Positions 26,499-48,276 of a DNA stretch of 64,000 nt are shown piece after piece (the stretch's first letter is position 1; each line of letters opens with the position of its first letter). Source of the stretch: Phallusia mammillata (taxonomy: Eukaryota > Chordata > Ascidiacea > Phlebobranchia > Ascidiidae); NCBI GenBank assembly GCA_003260075.1, contig QLIY01000165.1, forward strand, positions 143,243-207,242, written 5' to 3'. The position numbers and the translations under genes were made by a program. The notes below the pieces were generated by a model. It was not told the DNA's origin. It saw only the letters and a list, made by a program, of their open reading frames with translations, and ran no database searches.

Positions 26499-28383
26499 GA
26501 ATGTAATTTGTTACTTGATGCTTAAGTGTGTATTTGTGCAATGTTGGTACAATACGATTGTACTGTGTATTTACACATCAGTATTTTTGCCTCTAATTTA
26601 TTCATGGTGCTGCTGTATAAGCTCAAGTTACTTGTTTTGGTATTTTTGTTTCGAACTTATTTACTGACTTTTTCCTTTCATCTTGTTTGGTTTTATCTTG
26701 TTTCAATCTAGGTCCTTTTTGTACAGCTGGTGACAAGACATAGGTCGTGAGCATTGTCTGCAGCTAACTCATTATTTACTGGCTTGAATCTTATATATTG
26801 ATGTAGTGACATTGAGCCAACATCAGTTTGGTTCCCAAGCAGTTGCTTGGACATTGTAAACCAGTTTCCTCTGTGGTTTATGCTTGATTGTGGCATCGCA
26901 CAGAATCGGTGACGCGTGGCTTTCAGCCTTTTACTCCCGACAAACTGGAGTGCCATTAGATGGATGCACTGGCCAATACGACCTACGCCTTGTCACCAAC
27001 TGCACTGGGGAGACCTTAATTGGTAAAAACAGTGTGTACCGTTACTGAAAACTACTGAAAATAGTATTTGATGTACACAAGTAAGATAAAAGAAAAGTTT
27101 GTATTCTTATGACACATGTCTCCATAAATACGAAATTAAGGAATCGTTACAATAGACTCGCTTAATTTTCTAGTCGGGGTTTGCCAAAAACCTTTTAGCT
27201 CCACCCACAAAATTAGGTCGAAAAGACAAAACAAATTGGACGCAATAGTGGTTACGTTTGTGTGTTAAGGTTTAGTGGGACATTGAAGACGTTGCAAGAG
27301 TTAGCGTAATCGTTTTTTCAAGTAAGAAAAATAAAGTAAACAGACGGTTGAAAGGAGTAACGGATTGCGGTAAAAAAAACACATTCTTACTGATATAAGT
27401 CGTAAAATTACTTTGAGTTTATTTTGTATAATAAAAGAAAACATAGCGACGCAATTGCACTAAACAAATAACATGCAATCTGGAAATGGAAAAACTTTCT
27501 TTACATTAGATAAGTAAAAGCTAGGTCACCTAGTAATTTTTGCCAACATTCCGATAAAACGTAGCCTAGATGTTTTTTTATTGTGTGCCAATAACGCTGA
27601 ACTTGCCAGAATTTTCGACCTTAACATCAGATATAGTGCCTTACCGGGCAAATAAACTAGCCAAAAATGATATCGTTCGCACATAATTCTGGTGTAGGTT
27701 ATATGGTAGGTACAAGATACCCTAATTCGCATATTGCTTAGTGTAATCCTGCGAAACTACTTGAAATAATTCGTTGTATACGTAGTCCTAAAAGTAATTT
27801 GTTTGATTTGCGAAAGAAACGTTATGAAAAAAGCATTTGAAGTTACTAAACGACAGGTTTAAAGAAATTCACATGCTTGGGTTAGTAAATGAGCTAAAGG
27901 TGCATCATCTGAAGATCTGATGTTCTGTTTGACCAAAGTTTTCTTATCCGCGCGGCCTACATATTTCTGTAAACGCCTACATAGGAGTGGTACCGCCCAT
28001 CAAGCCCTGCTCTGTTCTGAAACAAAACGTTACAAAATAAACAATATTTTTAGATTAGCGAACAATACAATGGAGACTCGAAGCTCCACATAATTTGTCA
28101 AACATGACGTAGTATCTTTCGTAAACGACGTGGTATATATATCACTGCCATTGTGTGGAATTGACTATGAATGGGCATTGATGCATTACCGACAGACAAA
28201 GTCGAGCACAATGGTTTGTGAAACTCATTCAAGAGAACTTAGTCACATTTAAAAGCGGATGCAACCGACATCCATGGCCAGCAAATGCTTCCCGTAATCA
28301 TTGGCGCTATTAACAAAAGCCAAGTGGAATAAGAGGCAAAAATACATGATAAATCAACAATACAATTGGTAAAAAATCACGGT
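26499..28383. other. 3' flank of the Ser/Lys-rich gene, no further gene seen
   Basis: This AT-rich stretch should contain the 3' UTR and polyadenylation site. Small open frames occur on both strands but without splice or domain support. Confidence 0.45.
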
Positions 28384-28391
28384 GTTTGCAC

Positions 28392-28814
28392 TAGTGATGC
28401 ACCGAACCCGCCTAAAAGGTTTGGGCCGAAGCTGAATAATTTCGGCCGAATCAGGCCGAACCTAAAAATCCCCGTTTCTATGAATGTTTTCACCTGAACC
28501 TTGTGTCGTTGATGCGAGTGAAGTGAATTATGATAAACCAAAATCACTTCCACAATGCGGAAGCTTTGATAAACTTGTAATATTTTGCAGACAACGTGAC
28601 TCGTATGTTATTGATATATCAATTAGTTAATTTATGTTTCGTATTGTTAAAAATGATAGTTTACACCAGTAAACTTTACAGGTTTAGGCATTAATTCCAA
28701 TTTATCAAAATATTCGGTTTTCAAAAAAGTTCGGGCCGAAACCGAAACATCGATAAACAGCGTAGGCTATTCGGCCGAAATGTATCGGCCAACCGAAACT
28801 TCGGTGCACCACTA
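28392..28814. mobile_element. Non-autonomous hAT element, TIR TAGTGATGCACCGAA
   Basis: Termini TAGTGATGCACCGAA and TTCGGTGCACCACTA are inverted repeats with one mismatch. Exact 8-bp duplications GTTTGCAC flank the element at 28384-28391 and 28815-28822. It is 423 bp long, with internal TTCGGCCGAA-type repeats near both ends and no transposase frame. It is a textbook small hAT derivative. Related CCGAA-rich sequence lies at the centre of the palindrome. Confidence 0.9.
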
Positions 28815-29089
28815 GTTTGCACCAACCAAAAGAAAATTATTGTTAGAAAACGAGATTTGCCTTCCAAAGACATTTAGAGCGCGGTCGATCACTTCTTTTT
28901 TACCATGGAATTATTTGGCATAGCCTAGGCTGTTTAACCAAGCACCAAGTAAAAACAAAATATCTTTGGAAACGCTGAAAAAACAAATGTGTTCGGTTTC
29001 TTCTTACCATTGTCATGTGTTAGTCTGCAATGAAATCAAATAGACATTTTTCACTTTGCATTTATAACTCACTGATCCCGTGAAATTTA

Positions 29090-29240
29090 TATAGGCTATT
29101 TGTTGGCGACATATTGACATTGAGCGGTGTTATTTTACTAACTGTTGGAGGTCCATGTCCAGTGTCACTATTCCCACGCTGTAGTTCCTGTAGGCTACTC
29201 GTTCCCCTGTAGTAGCCTATAAGAACAGCCTGGTCATATG
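29090..29240 (-). pseudogene. Decayed copy of the 17.5-kb exon
   Basis: On the minus strand this stretch aligns with 17,480-17,640 through words such as CAACAGTTA, AACACCGCTCA and GACACTGGA. It has lost a segment of about two dozen bases and has no open frame. The similarity extends into the flanks, so a segment of at least 200 bp was duplicated. Confidence 0.45.
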
Positions 29241-29666
29241 CTCATGGGTGCCGGCAGAAATTTTTCCAGTAGCCTAGGGGTCAAATTTTGACAAAAACAC
29301 ACTTGCAGGGATAGATTACTATAGCAAGTAATTATGTAGCCTAGCCTACACATGGGGATAGAAAAATAAACCACCAAAAGAAACCCTGCCGGATAGTTTC
29401 GAGCGCCGGAAGAAAGGATACAGAACAAACATTGTGGGTGTTACGTTTGAATGTGTAAAAATTTTAAAATTTGAAAACTAGTCGTAGTTCGCATTGGACA
29501 ACATAAAAATTGATATTATTTCGGAAAAGTTGCGCAATTTATTGCAGCAGATATTTTGTGCTTATGCGATCCTTTAAGTCAGTGGTTCTTAACCTGGGTT
29601 CGTTCGAACAAGTAAGCTTACAAAAAGGCAGTTGTTTGCGCAGAATAATTATGTCATGATTTAAAG

Positions 29667-30194
29667 CAGGGAGTCGAACCGCTTGTCATATGGGTTCAGG
29701 TTCGGTTCGGGTTCGCTTTGTTTTGTTTTTAAGGGTTCGGGTTCGGTTCAGGTTTTAAAAAATGTATATTTTCGGGTTCGGGTTTTGTTACGGTTTGGGT
29801 AAATTATCCGGTCCGAACCGGTTTGCGGTTTTTAAACCGGTTTAAATTTTTATTCGTTTCAATTTAATTCTACCCATCATCTACCTGGCCTTATCAAACT
29901 CCAAAAGACTTTTGCCCGTGCATTGTTATTTTTGACATGTCCTATAAGTGTTATTTTGCGTATTCTTCAATGCGTTGTTTTGAAAAAAAATCAAAAAAAT
30001 AAAACAGACTGCATTTTTTTGCTGGTCCAGTTCCGGTTCGGGTCGTACGCCAAACAAAATAGGCCTATGGGGTTCAACTCCGGTTCGGGTTTTTAGAAAA
30101 TCGTAATTAGCGGTTCGGGTTCGGTTCGGGTTTAATGAATTTAACCGCTCAAACCGGTTCGCGGGTTCGGGTTCAGTTCCGGTTCGACTCCCTG
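29667..30194. mobile_element. Non-autonomous hAT element rich in GGTTCGG
   Basis: Termini CAGGGAGTCGAACC and GGTTCGACTCCCTG are perfect inverted repeats. Exact 8-bp duplications ATTTAAAG lie at 29659-29666 and 30195-30202. The 528-bp interior is dominated by GGTTCGGTTCGGG words pointing inward from both ends, which may form hairpins. No transposase is present. A fragment of the same motif follows at 30,238-30,260. Confidence 0.9.
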
Positions 30195-30202
30195 ATTTAA
30201 AG

Positions 30203-31078
30203 TTTCGTTCAGGGACCCGCCTGTCATATGTCTTCACGTTCGGTTCGGGTTTAGGTACTGTTAGGCCTAATTGTTTCAGGGATTTTGGTTCGTAGGTTTT
30301 AAAGAGATACGTATTTTTGGGCTAGGGTTTTGTTCCAGTTCGATTAAATTATTGAACTTAAATAGATTTTGACCATGCACTGCGTGACAACTTATAATTC
30401 GTCATTTTGACACGCCCTATAACTATAACTTTTTCTTGTGGTGCTGGTCACCAAAAGTAATACAACCAAAGAACATTGTTTAGTAATTACTCATTATAAA
30501 AAGCTTTTTTTCCTTTCGTCAAATATAAAAACAATGTTAATGAGTAAAGCTATGTTGTTATTTTCTATCGTTTTTGTTGTGCCAAAGTTATCAATTTTTT
30601 TACATCATCGTACGAGGAAATAAGAATGTTTCCGAAAGTAATTGCATTTTTGCAGCCCACTTAACATGCCTTAATAATAACAAGTGTTTTGTCTCGGAAC
30701 ATTGGTATTGGACACAAATAAATTAGGTTTATAGACGGATTAAAAAAAAATATACATGAAAGTTCTGTTTTAGCTGTTTTGTTGTGAAGTCTAACTGTGC
30801 TGTTCTGACCTTAATGGACTGTCATGGTGAGCGGCATTCCAAGTGTTGTGACTGTTAATGAATGTAATTTAAATAATTTACCCATGTGGTTATTGATGCG
30901 AAAGTTTATTATTACCATTTTGTTCAATACATGAACATCACAATAATTTTTGCATCAACTAGAAACTTTGTAACATATTTTTTTAGAACTAGCCTAGCTT
31001 TTACTCAATGGCAGTTGTGTGCATTTTTATTATTGTTGATTGGTGCAGATCATTTTACACAAAGTGTTTAAGTATCTA
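30203..31078. other. Intergenic, no gene seen
   Basis: AT-rich DNA after the hAT element with a GGTTCGGG fragment at its start. Nothing else is recognised. Confidence 0.4.
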
Positions 31079-31206
31079 GACAAAAAGTAATCTGTGTGGA
31101 TACTACAGAGAAAAAGGATTTGGTACATGTAATACCAATCATCACCACAACAATAAATTTGGATTCAGATGTTTTAAAGTTTGTTGGATCTGAAACAGAA
31201 TTTCCG
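31079..31206 (+). CDS. Possible orphan coding exon
   Basis: After TCTAG the frame VICVDTTEKKDLVHVIPIIT runs to a strong GTAAGT donor at 31207. Composition and splice signals are exon-like, but no in-frame partner exon was found before the myosin start at 31,827. It could be an alternative upstream exon, part of an unrecognised small gene, or chance. Confidence 0.25.
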
Positions 31207-31826
31207 TAAGTTGGTTTTATCTAAATCGGAAAATTTTAAAACAGAAAATACAATTTAATACAATATGTTTTACAAATGACCACCTTCTGCCTTCACATGT
31301 CAATGTATAATACACTCCAAAGTTTCACTTGCTTTCACTGTATGTGTTCATTCCTGATACAAAACAATGTCTGTAGTCTGTACTAGTTCTGCAAACATAC
31401 AGTAAAAGGTTATTTTATGATGCCACCCGGCAACTGATGCATCAACTTTATTTTTGAAATGACTCATTGTTCTAACCTGCCTTCTTTCTTCCTGTTATGG
31501 TGGGAGTGTCATATACCTGTTTCACAGGGGCATTGTATACTTAAGTAGGAAGTGGTTAGTCTTGATAACACGTCTTTTTAAAATCATTATTTCTAGTACA
31601 GGATTAATCTTTAAACTGAAAGTAAATTAGTCAGCACAGATGGCGTATAACCATGCAATACTTCTATTGACCAGTTTAATGTTTTTCCTAGTGTGCTAGT
31701 GTAGATAGTATAAGCCGGTGTTTAAAGGGCTCTAGGAAATTACATACCTGGTGTAATAAAAAGAGGCTAACTTTGATATTAAATGATTGTAACACGTTAG
31801 AATCCAATAAACTAATAAAACTAAAC

Positions 31827-41542
<9,716 letters not shown>

Positions 41543-42475
41543 ACTGAGTTTGTATGGATTCATTACAATGGTGCGGTGTCTCGCTTGCTAACAGCACCGG
41601 CAACTAATAATAATCGTAGCATTGAAACCGTATCGATGTATGATGCGAGTTCCACTTTGGTGGTGAAGCCTCTAGAGCTTAACACACGTATAATCTAAAA
41701 AAATGTTAATTCTCCTTTTTTCCTTTATCGCCTTGTTTCCAGTAACTGGATATGTTGTACAGATATTCAACAAGTGTATTCCATTTACTTTTATGCAGTG
41801 CGGTTACAGTTTTATGCAATACATTTGCGGCTGTTTATTCCACCGATGCGTTTTGCTCACACTGTCAATCATCATGATCGTGTTTAATTGGATTGCACTG
41901 ATGGTATCAAGCGTGTGCACTTTATTCCTATTCCTTATCACAAGTTATGTTTTGTATTCAAGTTTATTTCCATAATCGCGGAATTGTCTTTAATTTGTGT
42001 TACCATCGTCATAGTACTTTAATACCCTCAATAATTCACGACCTTGTCACTGTTTCTTCGTGCAACATCTACCACATTCGTTGGTCGTGGCCAAATTTTT
42101 CTAAGTCAGATATGATTGAGCGTTGATATAATTTGTTCCCATTTTATGTTTACCCGAATATATTAATTATCGGAAGAGAAACTTCGTAATTTTCAGCACA
42201 ACTTTTCCGAACAACATTTTTTTTATGGTTGTGATACTTTATTTGCTGCAGTTACGGCAGCACAGTTTTGTTACCGCGAATATTGTTGATGACTTCTGCC
42301 TTGTGTCAGTATTTTTAACCTGCTTCATTAGCATATGTGTGAATGTGTGTACAGCCTTAGTTTCCAAGCAACATAATGAAATTGCTCGTGGACGTTTTCT
42401 ATTTATCACGTTGGTAGAAAATGTTGTTTTTCGCTTGTAATAATATACATCGAGTGTCAATCGCATTAAAACATA
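41543..42475. other. Myosin 3' UTR and downstream flank
   Basis: No splice-supported coding sequence follows the TAG stop at 41540-41542. T-rich stretches that could carry the mRNA end occur, but no canonical AATAAA is obvious close to the stop. Confidence 0.4.
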
Positions 42476-42483
42476 GTCATGTT

Positions 42484-43075
42484 CAGTGGCGTATCTAGGA
42501 TCGTTTTCAGGGGGGCCAACAATATAAAATATGTTGCGCCACCTTGCGGTGACAAGTACGCCACCTTGCGGCGACAAGTGCGCCACCTTGCGGTAGACTG
42601 TGTAGACCTCTCTGTTAGCACCTGTTGTGCCCACTAAACTCGCAATATCAACTAAATGCTGGTTAGCCTAAGGCCCTGTGAAGCCCTTACTCTTGCTGTA
42701 AGTAACGAACGTTATAGTCACGATTCGATCGTGTTCATGTAACACTTTTTAACACTCGGCACAGTTGTTTCTAACAGTGGTTGCGTCTTAATCATATTGT
42801 GAATTATCTTCACTTGTATGAGTGTGACGTAACAAAGCTATTATAAAAACCCATTGTAACGTCATACGCGCAGTTGGACGCCAAGTGGCCTGGATTGGCA
42901 TGCATTGTTTATTGAGATGTGTGACGAGCATCAATGCGTTACGCACATTAAACAAAATAGCGCACATTGCTATTCACAGTTTTGTCTGAAATTACAAGAT
43001 TTAATACTAAAACAGCCGGTCAAAATTTCTTGAGGGGGGGGGGCATGGCACCTTGTCCCCCTAAATACGCTAGTG
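42484..43075. mobile_element. Non-autonomous hAT element, TIR CAGTGGCGTATCTAGG
   Basis: Ends CAGTGGCGTATCTAGG and CCTAAATACGCTAGTG match at 13 of 16 inverted positions. Exact 8-bp duplications GTCATGTT lie at 42476-42483 and 43076-43083. The 592-bp interior holds three 22-bp tandem units starting CGCCACCTTGCGG at 42537-42596 and a G10 run near the right end. No transposase is present. Confidence 0.88.
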
Positions 43076-43876
43076 GTCATGTTCCTTGTTTTTTATCATG
43101 AGGGATTGTGAGGTGTGTAAGACTACAATTGCCCGTTATAGTTATAAAACATAGCAGTTGGTGGCTCGGAATTAACGTTACAAAGTTCCAAACCTTCCAA
43201 GGTTAAATATTTTGACCATGTTACTGCCAATACTGTAACTACATAAACACGACCGTATGTGAGTGTAACAAAAAAAGAAAAAAATATCATATTCATCCGG
43301 TAAGGAAATGGTGAGCAGGAGAAACCTGTGCTTTTTAGATTGTTTGTTGTTTGAATTTTCGTAGAGCTTCACGCAATGTTTTTTTTGTGTGAAACTAATT
43401 CTTTGAATAATTTTATTAAAGAACAAAATTTTATAAAATACGGAAAGAAGGGAAATACCATGTACATTATCACTGAACAGAGCATTTTTGGCAAAAAAAC
43501 ACCCCTCTATTTACAAAGTTAATAAATTATAGCCTACTTAGTTAATAGGCTACAATCAAATTTTGCAAGGGTTTTGCGTCAAAAAACTTTAAAAATCGAC
43601 AAAGCACTGGACTAGACAACAAATTTTGGCACCAAAGTTTTTTTGTGAAAGCCTAGCCTGCGTGCAAATGCAATTAAAATTGCCATTTTCCCGTTTTGGT
43701 TGGGAAATTTTTCTTCCCTAGTTTACCTAAGAGTAGCCTACATAGGCCTCAATAGGGTAAACAAATTATTGCAACAAATGAGCCTAATAATAATTCTTTC
43801 AATTAGTCTAAGCTTAACTTTCAAGAAGTCTCTCAACATATAGCCTAGGCCCTAGGCTAATTCCGCTTAGACGAGG

Positions 43877-43953
43877 GTGGCTGATAAATATGGTGACCTT
43901 AGGCTTAGGGTCTTTCGCCACCCAGCCGCTTAATCAGCGCAAATAAACTACTC
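43877..43953. repeat. Dispersed GTGGCTGA..GCGCAAATAAA repeat, copy 1
   Basis: This stretch shares about 70 bp with 54162-54230, including GGTGACCTTAGG, TTCGCCACCC and the CCGCTTAA..CAGCGCAAA block. Two copies 10 kb apart indicate a short interspersed family; no box A/B or tail was confirmed. Confidence 0.6.
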
Positions 43954-43961
43954 CCGGTCAA

Positions 43962-44098
43962 ACTGATTCAGTGGACCAATGAACTTGTTCGTGTAAATAT
44001 GTACAAAACCTTTTTGTTAGGTAGGCCCCCCCCCCCACTGATTCAGTGGACCAATGAACTTGTTCGTGTAAATATGTACAAAACGTTTTTGTTAGGTA
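43962..44098. repeat. 62-bp duplication joined by 11 C residues
   Basis: Copies 43962-44023 and 44037-44098 differ by one base and are separated by the C run 44026-44036. The pattern is that of two overlapping contig ends placed side by side with a fixed spacer. Confidence 0.85.
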
Positions 44099-44831
44099 CG
44101 CAAGTTACATACATGCCCTCTGATAAAGCAATTACGCCAGTCAGGCTCTCTTAAACTTTATTTCACAAGTACGACATTTTTTAAAGCCTAAGTAACCGCG
44201 AAATTCCGCTTTTGTGCTTGGCTTTACAAACCACCTTCATTCTAGGCCTAGGGTGCAAAATCGCATCAGTTGACAAGCGCCTGAGACATCTCGATTAAAC
44301 ACCTTCCCTGTCTGTCCAAAATAAAAATCCTGGGCGCCCCCTTGTGAATGTCAGCTGTGCGCACTCAACCAAATAAGTGACGTAGCTTGTAAAGTACAAC
44401 TTATAAAAGCGTGAGGCGGATGTCGTGGTAAAGTTTTGTGCAAATATTTTAATTACTTTCAAATGATGACTACTTGTGTTTGTATTGTTAGGTTATTTGT
44501 ATGATAACCAATTTTCGACTATAAACCAAAAGTGCGAGAGTATAGGTACAAAGTACAATGTGCCTAAACCCTAAACCATAACCAAGGTCCATGGGGCACG
44601 CATGGCCATGCCAAAGGTACCATACCTTTTACCAAGTTTATCTTTTTTCCTGAACGGCAAAATGTGACATTAAAAAACAAACTTTTAAAATTAGTGTTTT
44701 AATACAAAAATTTAAAAAAAATTGTTTGTTTCAGTTTTAAAACTATTATCTGTTTTCTGGCATCTACCGTATGTTTAGAATTTTAGATTGATGGTTGGTC
44801 GATTCTATTTTGGCTTTTGTGGACATTTGTA

Positions 44832-44833
<2 letters not shown>

Positions 44834-44913
<80 letters not shown>
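44834..44913. other. 80-base C run, probable gap placeholder
   Basis: The flanks TGTGGACATTTGTATGCC and AATAATAATAGCTGTG recur at about 51,097-51,177, where ordinary sequence of about 45 bases replaces the C run and an N follows. The run therefore stands for unread sequence upstream of the LysM gene. A plus-strand frame across it reads as poly-proline and is not a gene. Confidence 0.75.
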
Positions 44914-44915
<2 letters not shown>

Positions 44916-45123
44916 AAATAATAATAGCTGTGATTTGTTTACATGTTATATTGTGCCTTCATCATTGATATCAACCTGTGTTTGGTGCATTAGTAGAAAT
45001 TATTTACTTGTAATAAATGTACTTTTTTTTATTTTAAAAGTTACCTATTTGGCCAAATGTTGTGTGTAGCCACCTTTTGCTGGTTTTAAGTTTTAATAGT
45101 CAAGTGAATAACTGCCATTGGAA

Positions 45124-46317
45124 ATGGAGGTCAAAAGAAAGACTTCAAATCATAACGTTAATTCAAATCGAAAATATGATTATTCAGCTCCTCAAAATTC
45201 AGACATATTTGATCAAAGTTCTTACAACATCATGGTCAGAACTCCTAGTTCCATCATCAACTCCAAAGTCAGAAATGGAACCTCAGGTGTAAATGGGGAC
45301 ACTCAAGAGGCCACAGAACTAACTAAACTGAGGCCTAGAACAAGCGCAGCTAATTTGCAGACTTACATGTCTGACACACGAAGACTGCCTCCCCCAGATG
45401 ATGTTGTTTACTTAGAAAGGGAAATACTACCTACCGACACACTGCAGTCATTTGCCCTGCTGTATGGCTGTACTGTAAGTATCTTCAATACTTTTACCAA
45501 TACATGCATGCCCCCCCCCCCGCAGTCATTTGCCCTGCTGTATGGCTGTACTGTAAGTATCTTCAATACATACATGTATAAATTTGTAATTTTCACTCTT
45601 ACGTCCAATATCTAATGAGATGTGTCATATTGTTATAACACATAGATGTCAAAAGGTTGTTTGTTGTTTTTGCAGTTGAATGACATCAAGAGAGCCAACA
45701 ACCTAATAACAGAGCAGGACTTTTATGCATTGAGAATCATAAAAATCCCAGTCAAAAGGCATGGGTTATTGACCGAACCGTCAGAGGAACAAAAGCGAAG
45801 ATCTTTTGCTACCACCTCATTAACTGGAAAAACTACAACAGATGATAAAGTTGATGACGAACCTGCAAAATCAACACATCTGGACAGTGTTTATCATTCA
45901 GTAAATGGTGATTTTGATTCTGGTGACAGTCTTGAGAACTTAAACTTGCTCGACAATCAACCAAAGAACATAGCAACTTTTAAAAATATTGCGGTAGAGC
46001 GAAATGACACCAGCAAGTATTTGAAAAAAGTTGACAAAGAAATTCGCAAAACTGTACGTAAAAATGATGAACTTCATTCTGAAAGAAACGAAGTTTTGGA
46101 AGAAGTGGTGTCATCATTAGGTTCTGTTGGTTACAGACCACTTCTTCCACCAGGGTCGCATAGACATGATGATTGTGATGGCTCTGATTGGGGTTTAAAA
46201 TGGTGGGTTATACTTATTTGCTTTGTTGTTGTCATTATTGTTTTTGTTCTTATAATGGTTGAATTTTATTTGAATTATTCAGAGATGCATTCTAGTAATC
46301 GCACAACTCCTAGTTGA
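45124..46317 (+). CDS. LYSMD3: LysM-domain single-pass membrane protein (LYSMD3/4-like)
   Basis: Two exons, 45124-45474 and 45676-46317, join in phase 0 to give 330 residues (human LYSMD3 is 306). The LysM domain, about residues 96-144, is split by the intron: LQSFALLYGCT in exon 1 and LNDIKRANNLITEQDFYALR in exon 2. One membrane segment lies near 292-316 (WWVILICF..LIMVEFYL), followed by a short Asn/Ser-rich tail. LysM modules bind GlcNAc-containing glycans in other proteins; LYSMD3 family members are endomembrane or surface proteins. The linker is acidic and Ser-rich with a predicted coiled segment near residues 225-250. The last 31 bases of exon 1 and its donor are repeated after a C11 run inside the intron, which is treated as an assembly duplicate. 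LYSMD3 versus LYSMD4 is unresolved. Confidence 0.9.
45444..45569. repeat. 48-bp duplication (exon end and donor) around C11
   Basis: Copies 45444-45491 and 45522-45569 are identical. Each includes the end of LysM exon 1 and its GTAAGTATC donor. The C run is 45511-45521. If taken literally it offers a second donor, but retaining the first copy would read through C-rich sequence. Confidence 0.85.
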
Positions 46318-46811
46318 CATTTTTTACATAACTTACCTTTTCAAGTGATTTATGTAGGGATAACTTGTAAGTTTAGGGTAGGGTGGTAAAGTTTGCATGG
46401 CAAGTGGTGTTTATTGGAACATTTTGTTGCCAAATATTATTTCGCTACAATTTTATCCTTTTAGAAGTACTAAGAGATCATGTTGTAATGCAGATGATAT
46501 TTCTCTCAACAGTTTTAAAACACTGTTGTGTGCTGTAGTATAATTCTCTGTCCCAATGGGGGAAGTTGCTATTTCATTGTCTTCCTAATCTCATTTTTCA
46601 TCTCCATAGTTAGGGTTAATCTACCAACAAAGTGGATGTTCCAAACGTTTAATCATTAATTATGTCAGTTACACCCCGTCTACCGGTGCTATCTAAATTG
46701 TTACAACTATGTCATTTTACTGGGTCTTAACTTAACACACACTTAAAACCATTTTACTGTTCTTTAGGCAACTATTATTTATGATTGTTTGTATTTTCAA
46801 TTTATTATAAT

Positions 46812-47026
46812 TTAAGAAATGTTTATGACTGCCAAACAAGCAACTTTATTTTTAAACTTCATGTTTATCGTTGTTTTTATACTTGTGACCACACGCATTT
46901 TGGAAAGCAAAATCCCCCCCCCCTTAAGAAATGTTTATGACTGCCAAACAAGCAACTTTATTTTTAAACTTAATGTTTATCTTTGTTTTTATACTTGTGG
47001 CCACATGCATTTTGGAAAGCAAAATA
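46812..47026. repeat. 102-bp duplication around C10 in the LysM gene 3' flank
   Basis: Copies 46812-46913 and 46924-47026 differ at about four positions. They are separated by ten C residues at 46914-46923. Four percent divergence suggests two alleles of one locus. Confidence 0.85.
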
Positions 47027-48276
47027 CTTCACTTCACTAAGTGCATCGCTTTTTTTATGTAATGGTAATACAGTGACTTAAAATTTTCTTTTTAGTAAAT
47101 AGTTTTGTTACTGGTAGTCAAAATGTTGATGTGGATTTTTTACAGCTGAAAGTTTTAATATTATAGAAAAACTATTACTTCAGACCAACATAAAACTTGA
47201 CATGTGACAAATATATTTTACTTTTTACATCTTGTTAGATAAATAGTTTTATTGATGTTGCAAATGTTAGAATCAAGTTCTGCTGACATTTTGACATTTA
47301 TTTGTGCAATATTGACAAGACTCTATTCTTAGAAAGTTTGTGTGTTTGTACTGCATGTTATTGGCAGCTATCAGTTTACAGCAAGTGCTGCCTTGAAAGG
47401 TTGACAAACTATGCAATGGCATCTTATTGCAAATAATGCACACTAATTAAAGTGTTCATGGTATTTGCAAGTGTCGTAGTTTGACTGTGTCAGCTGTCAA
47501 GGTACTTGTTGTGTTAAGCATTGATTTTATTTGAAGTACCACTTAATGGACGTGTTGTTTTGTGACGCATTGACTGTGGTAAAAGAAATGGGTGTCAAAC
47601 CAATACAGAAACAAAGATACATGGTGTTAAAAATTATTGAAAAATATTTGCATTGAAGAAGAGTTTTTTTTGTCAACCTGACTAGGCTAGTATATTTGTG
47701 GATCACTTTGCTTACACTACATGATGACTTTGGAATGGTGTCAGGGTATTTGGATACAAAGGTGCACGACTAAGGAATGTATGGCAGAACGGTGTTTTAG
47801 CTCGAACCCCATAAGCGTATGTTGGCTCAGACCAACATCCTGTCGCATAGATAGAGCGGAAACTTGCAACTATCTCTCCCAGTTACTCACCAGATTAACA
47901 ACATCTTACTTTTTCGCTAAAAGCGTTAAATGACACATTTATTAAAATCAAGCGGAATTGCGAAAAAAGTGACAGCCTACGCGAAATCAAGAATAATACA
48001 CGTTGCATGTCTATTAAATTAAATCGTCACAAGTAATCAAAAAAGCAATTTTGAAGTAAATATTTCATTTTAGCTGATTAAAATGTGACTGCAATGTTGC
48101 GTAATACAAAACAGTAAAAATAATATATATTTTTGTGGATTGATTGTTTTCAAGGAATAGTGACACGTTGCTACGTTTTTATTGAGATTTTAGATCTACG
48201 CGTGTGTAGTAATAGTTCTACTCTACGCCGCACATTCATGCTCACATATGAAAAATAATATATGAATGAATCCACA
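47027..48276. other. Convergent intergenic region, no gene
   Basis: This lies between the LysM gene and the SLC5 gene, which point at each other, and should hold both 3' ends. On the minus strand an AATAAA lies near 47,938-47,943, about 330 bp past the SLC5 stop, and could be its poly(A) signal. Confidence 0.4.

Noticed and set aside
29690..30190. Telomere-like repeats
   Set aside because: The GGTTCGG words lie inside a hAT element with clear ends and target duplications.
44788..45069. Poly-proline open frame
   Set aside because: The proline run is translation of the 80-base C run, which is a probable gap placeholder.
47749..47880. tRNA candidate with CTCGAACCCC
   Set aside because: No matching acceptor stem or D arm could be formed.
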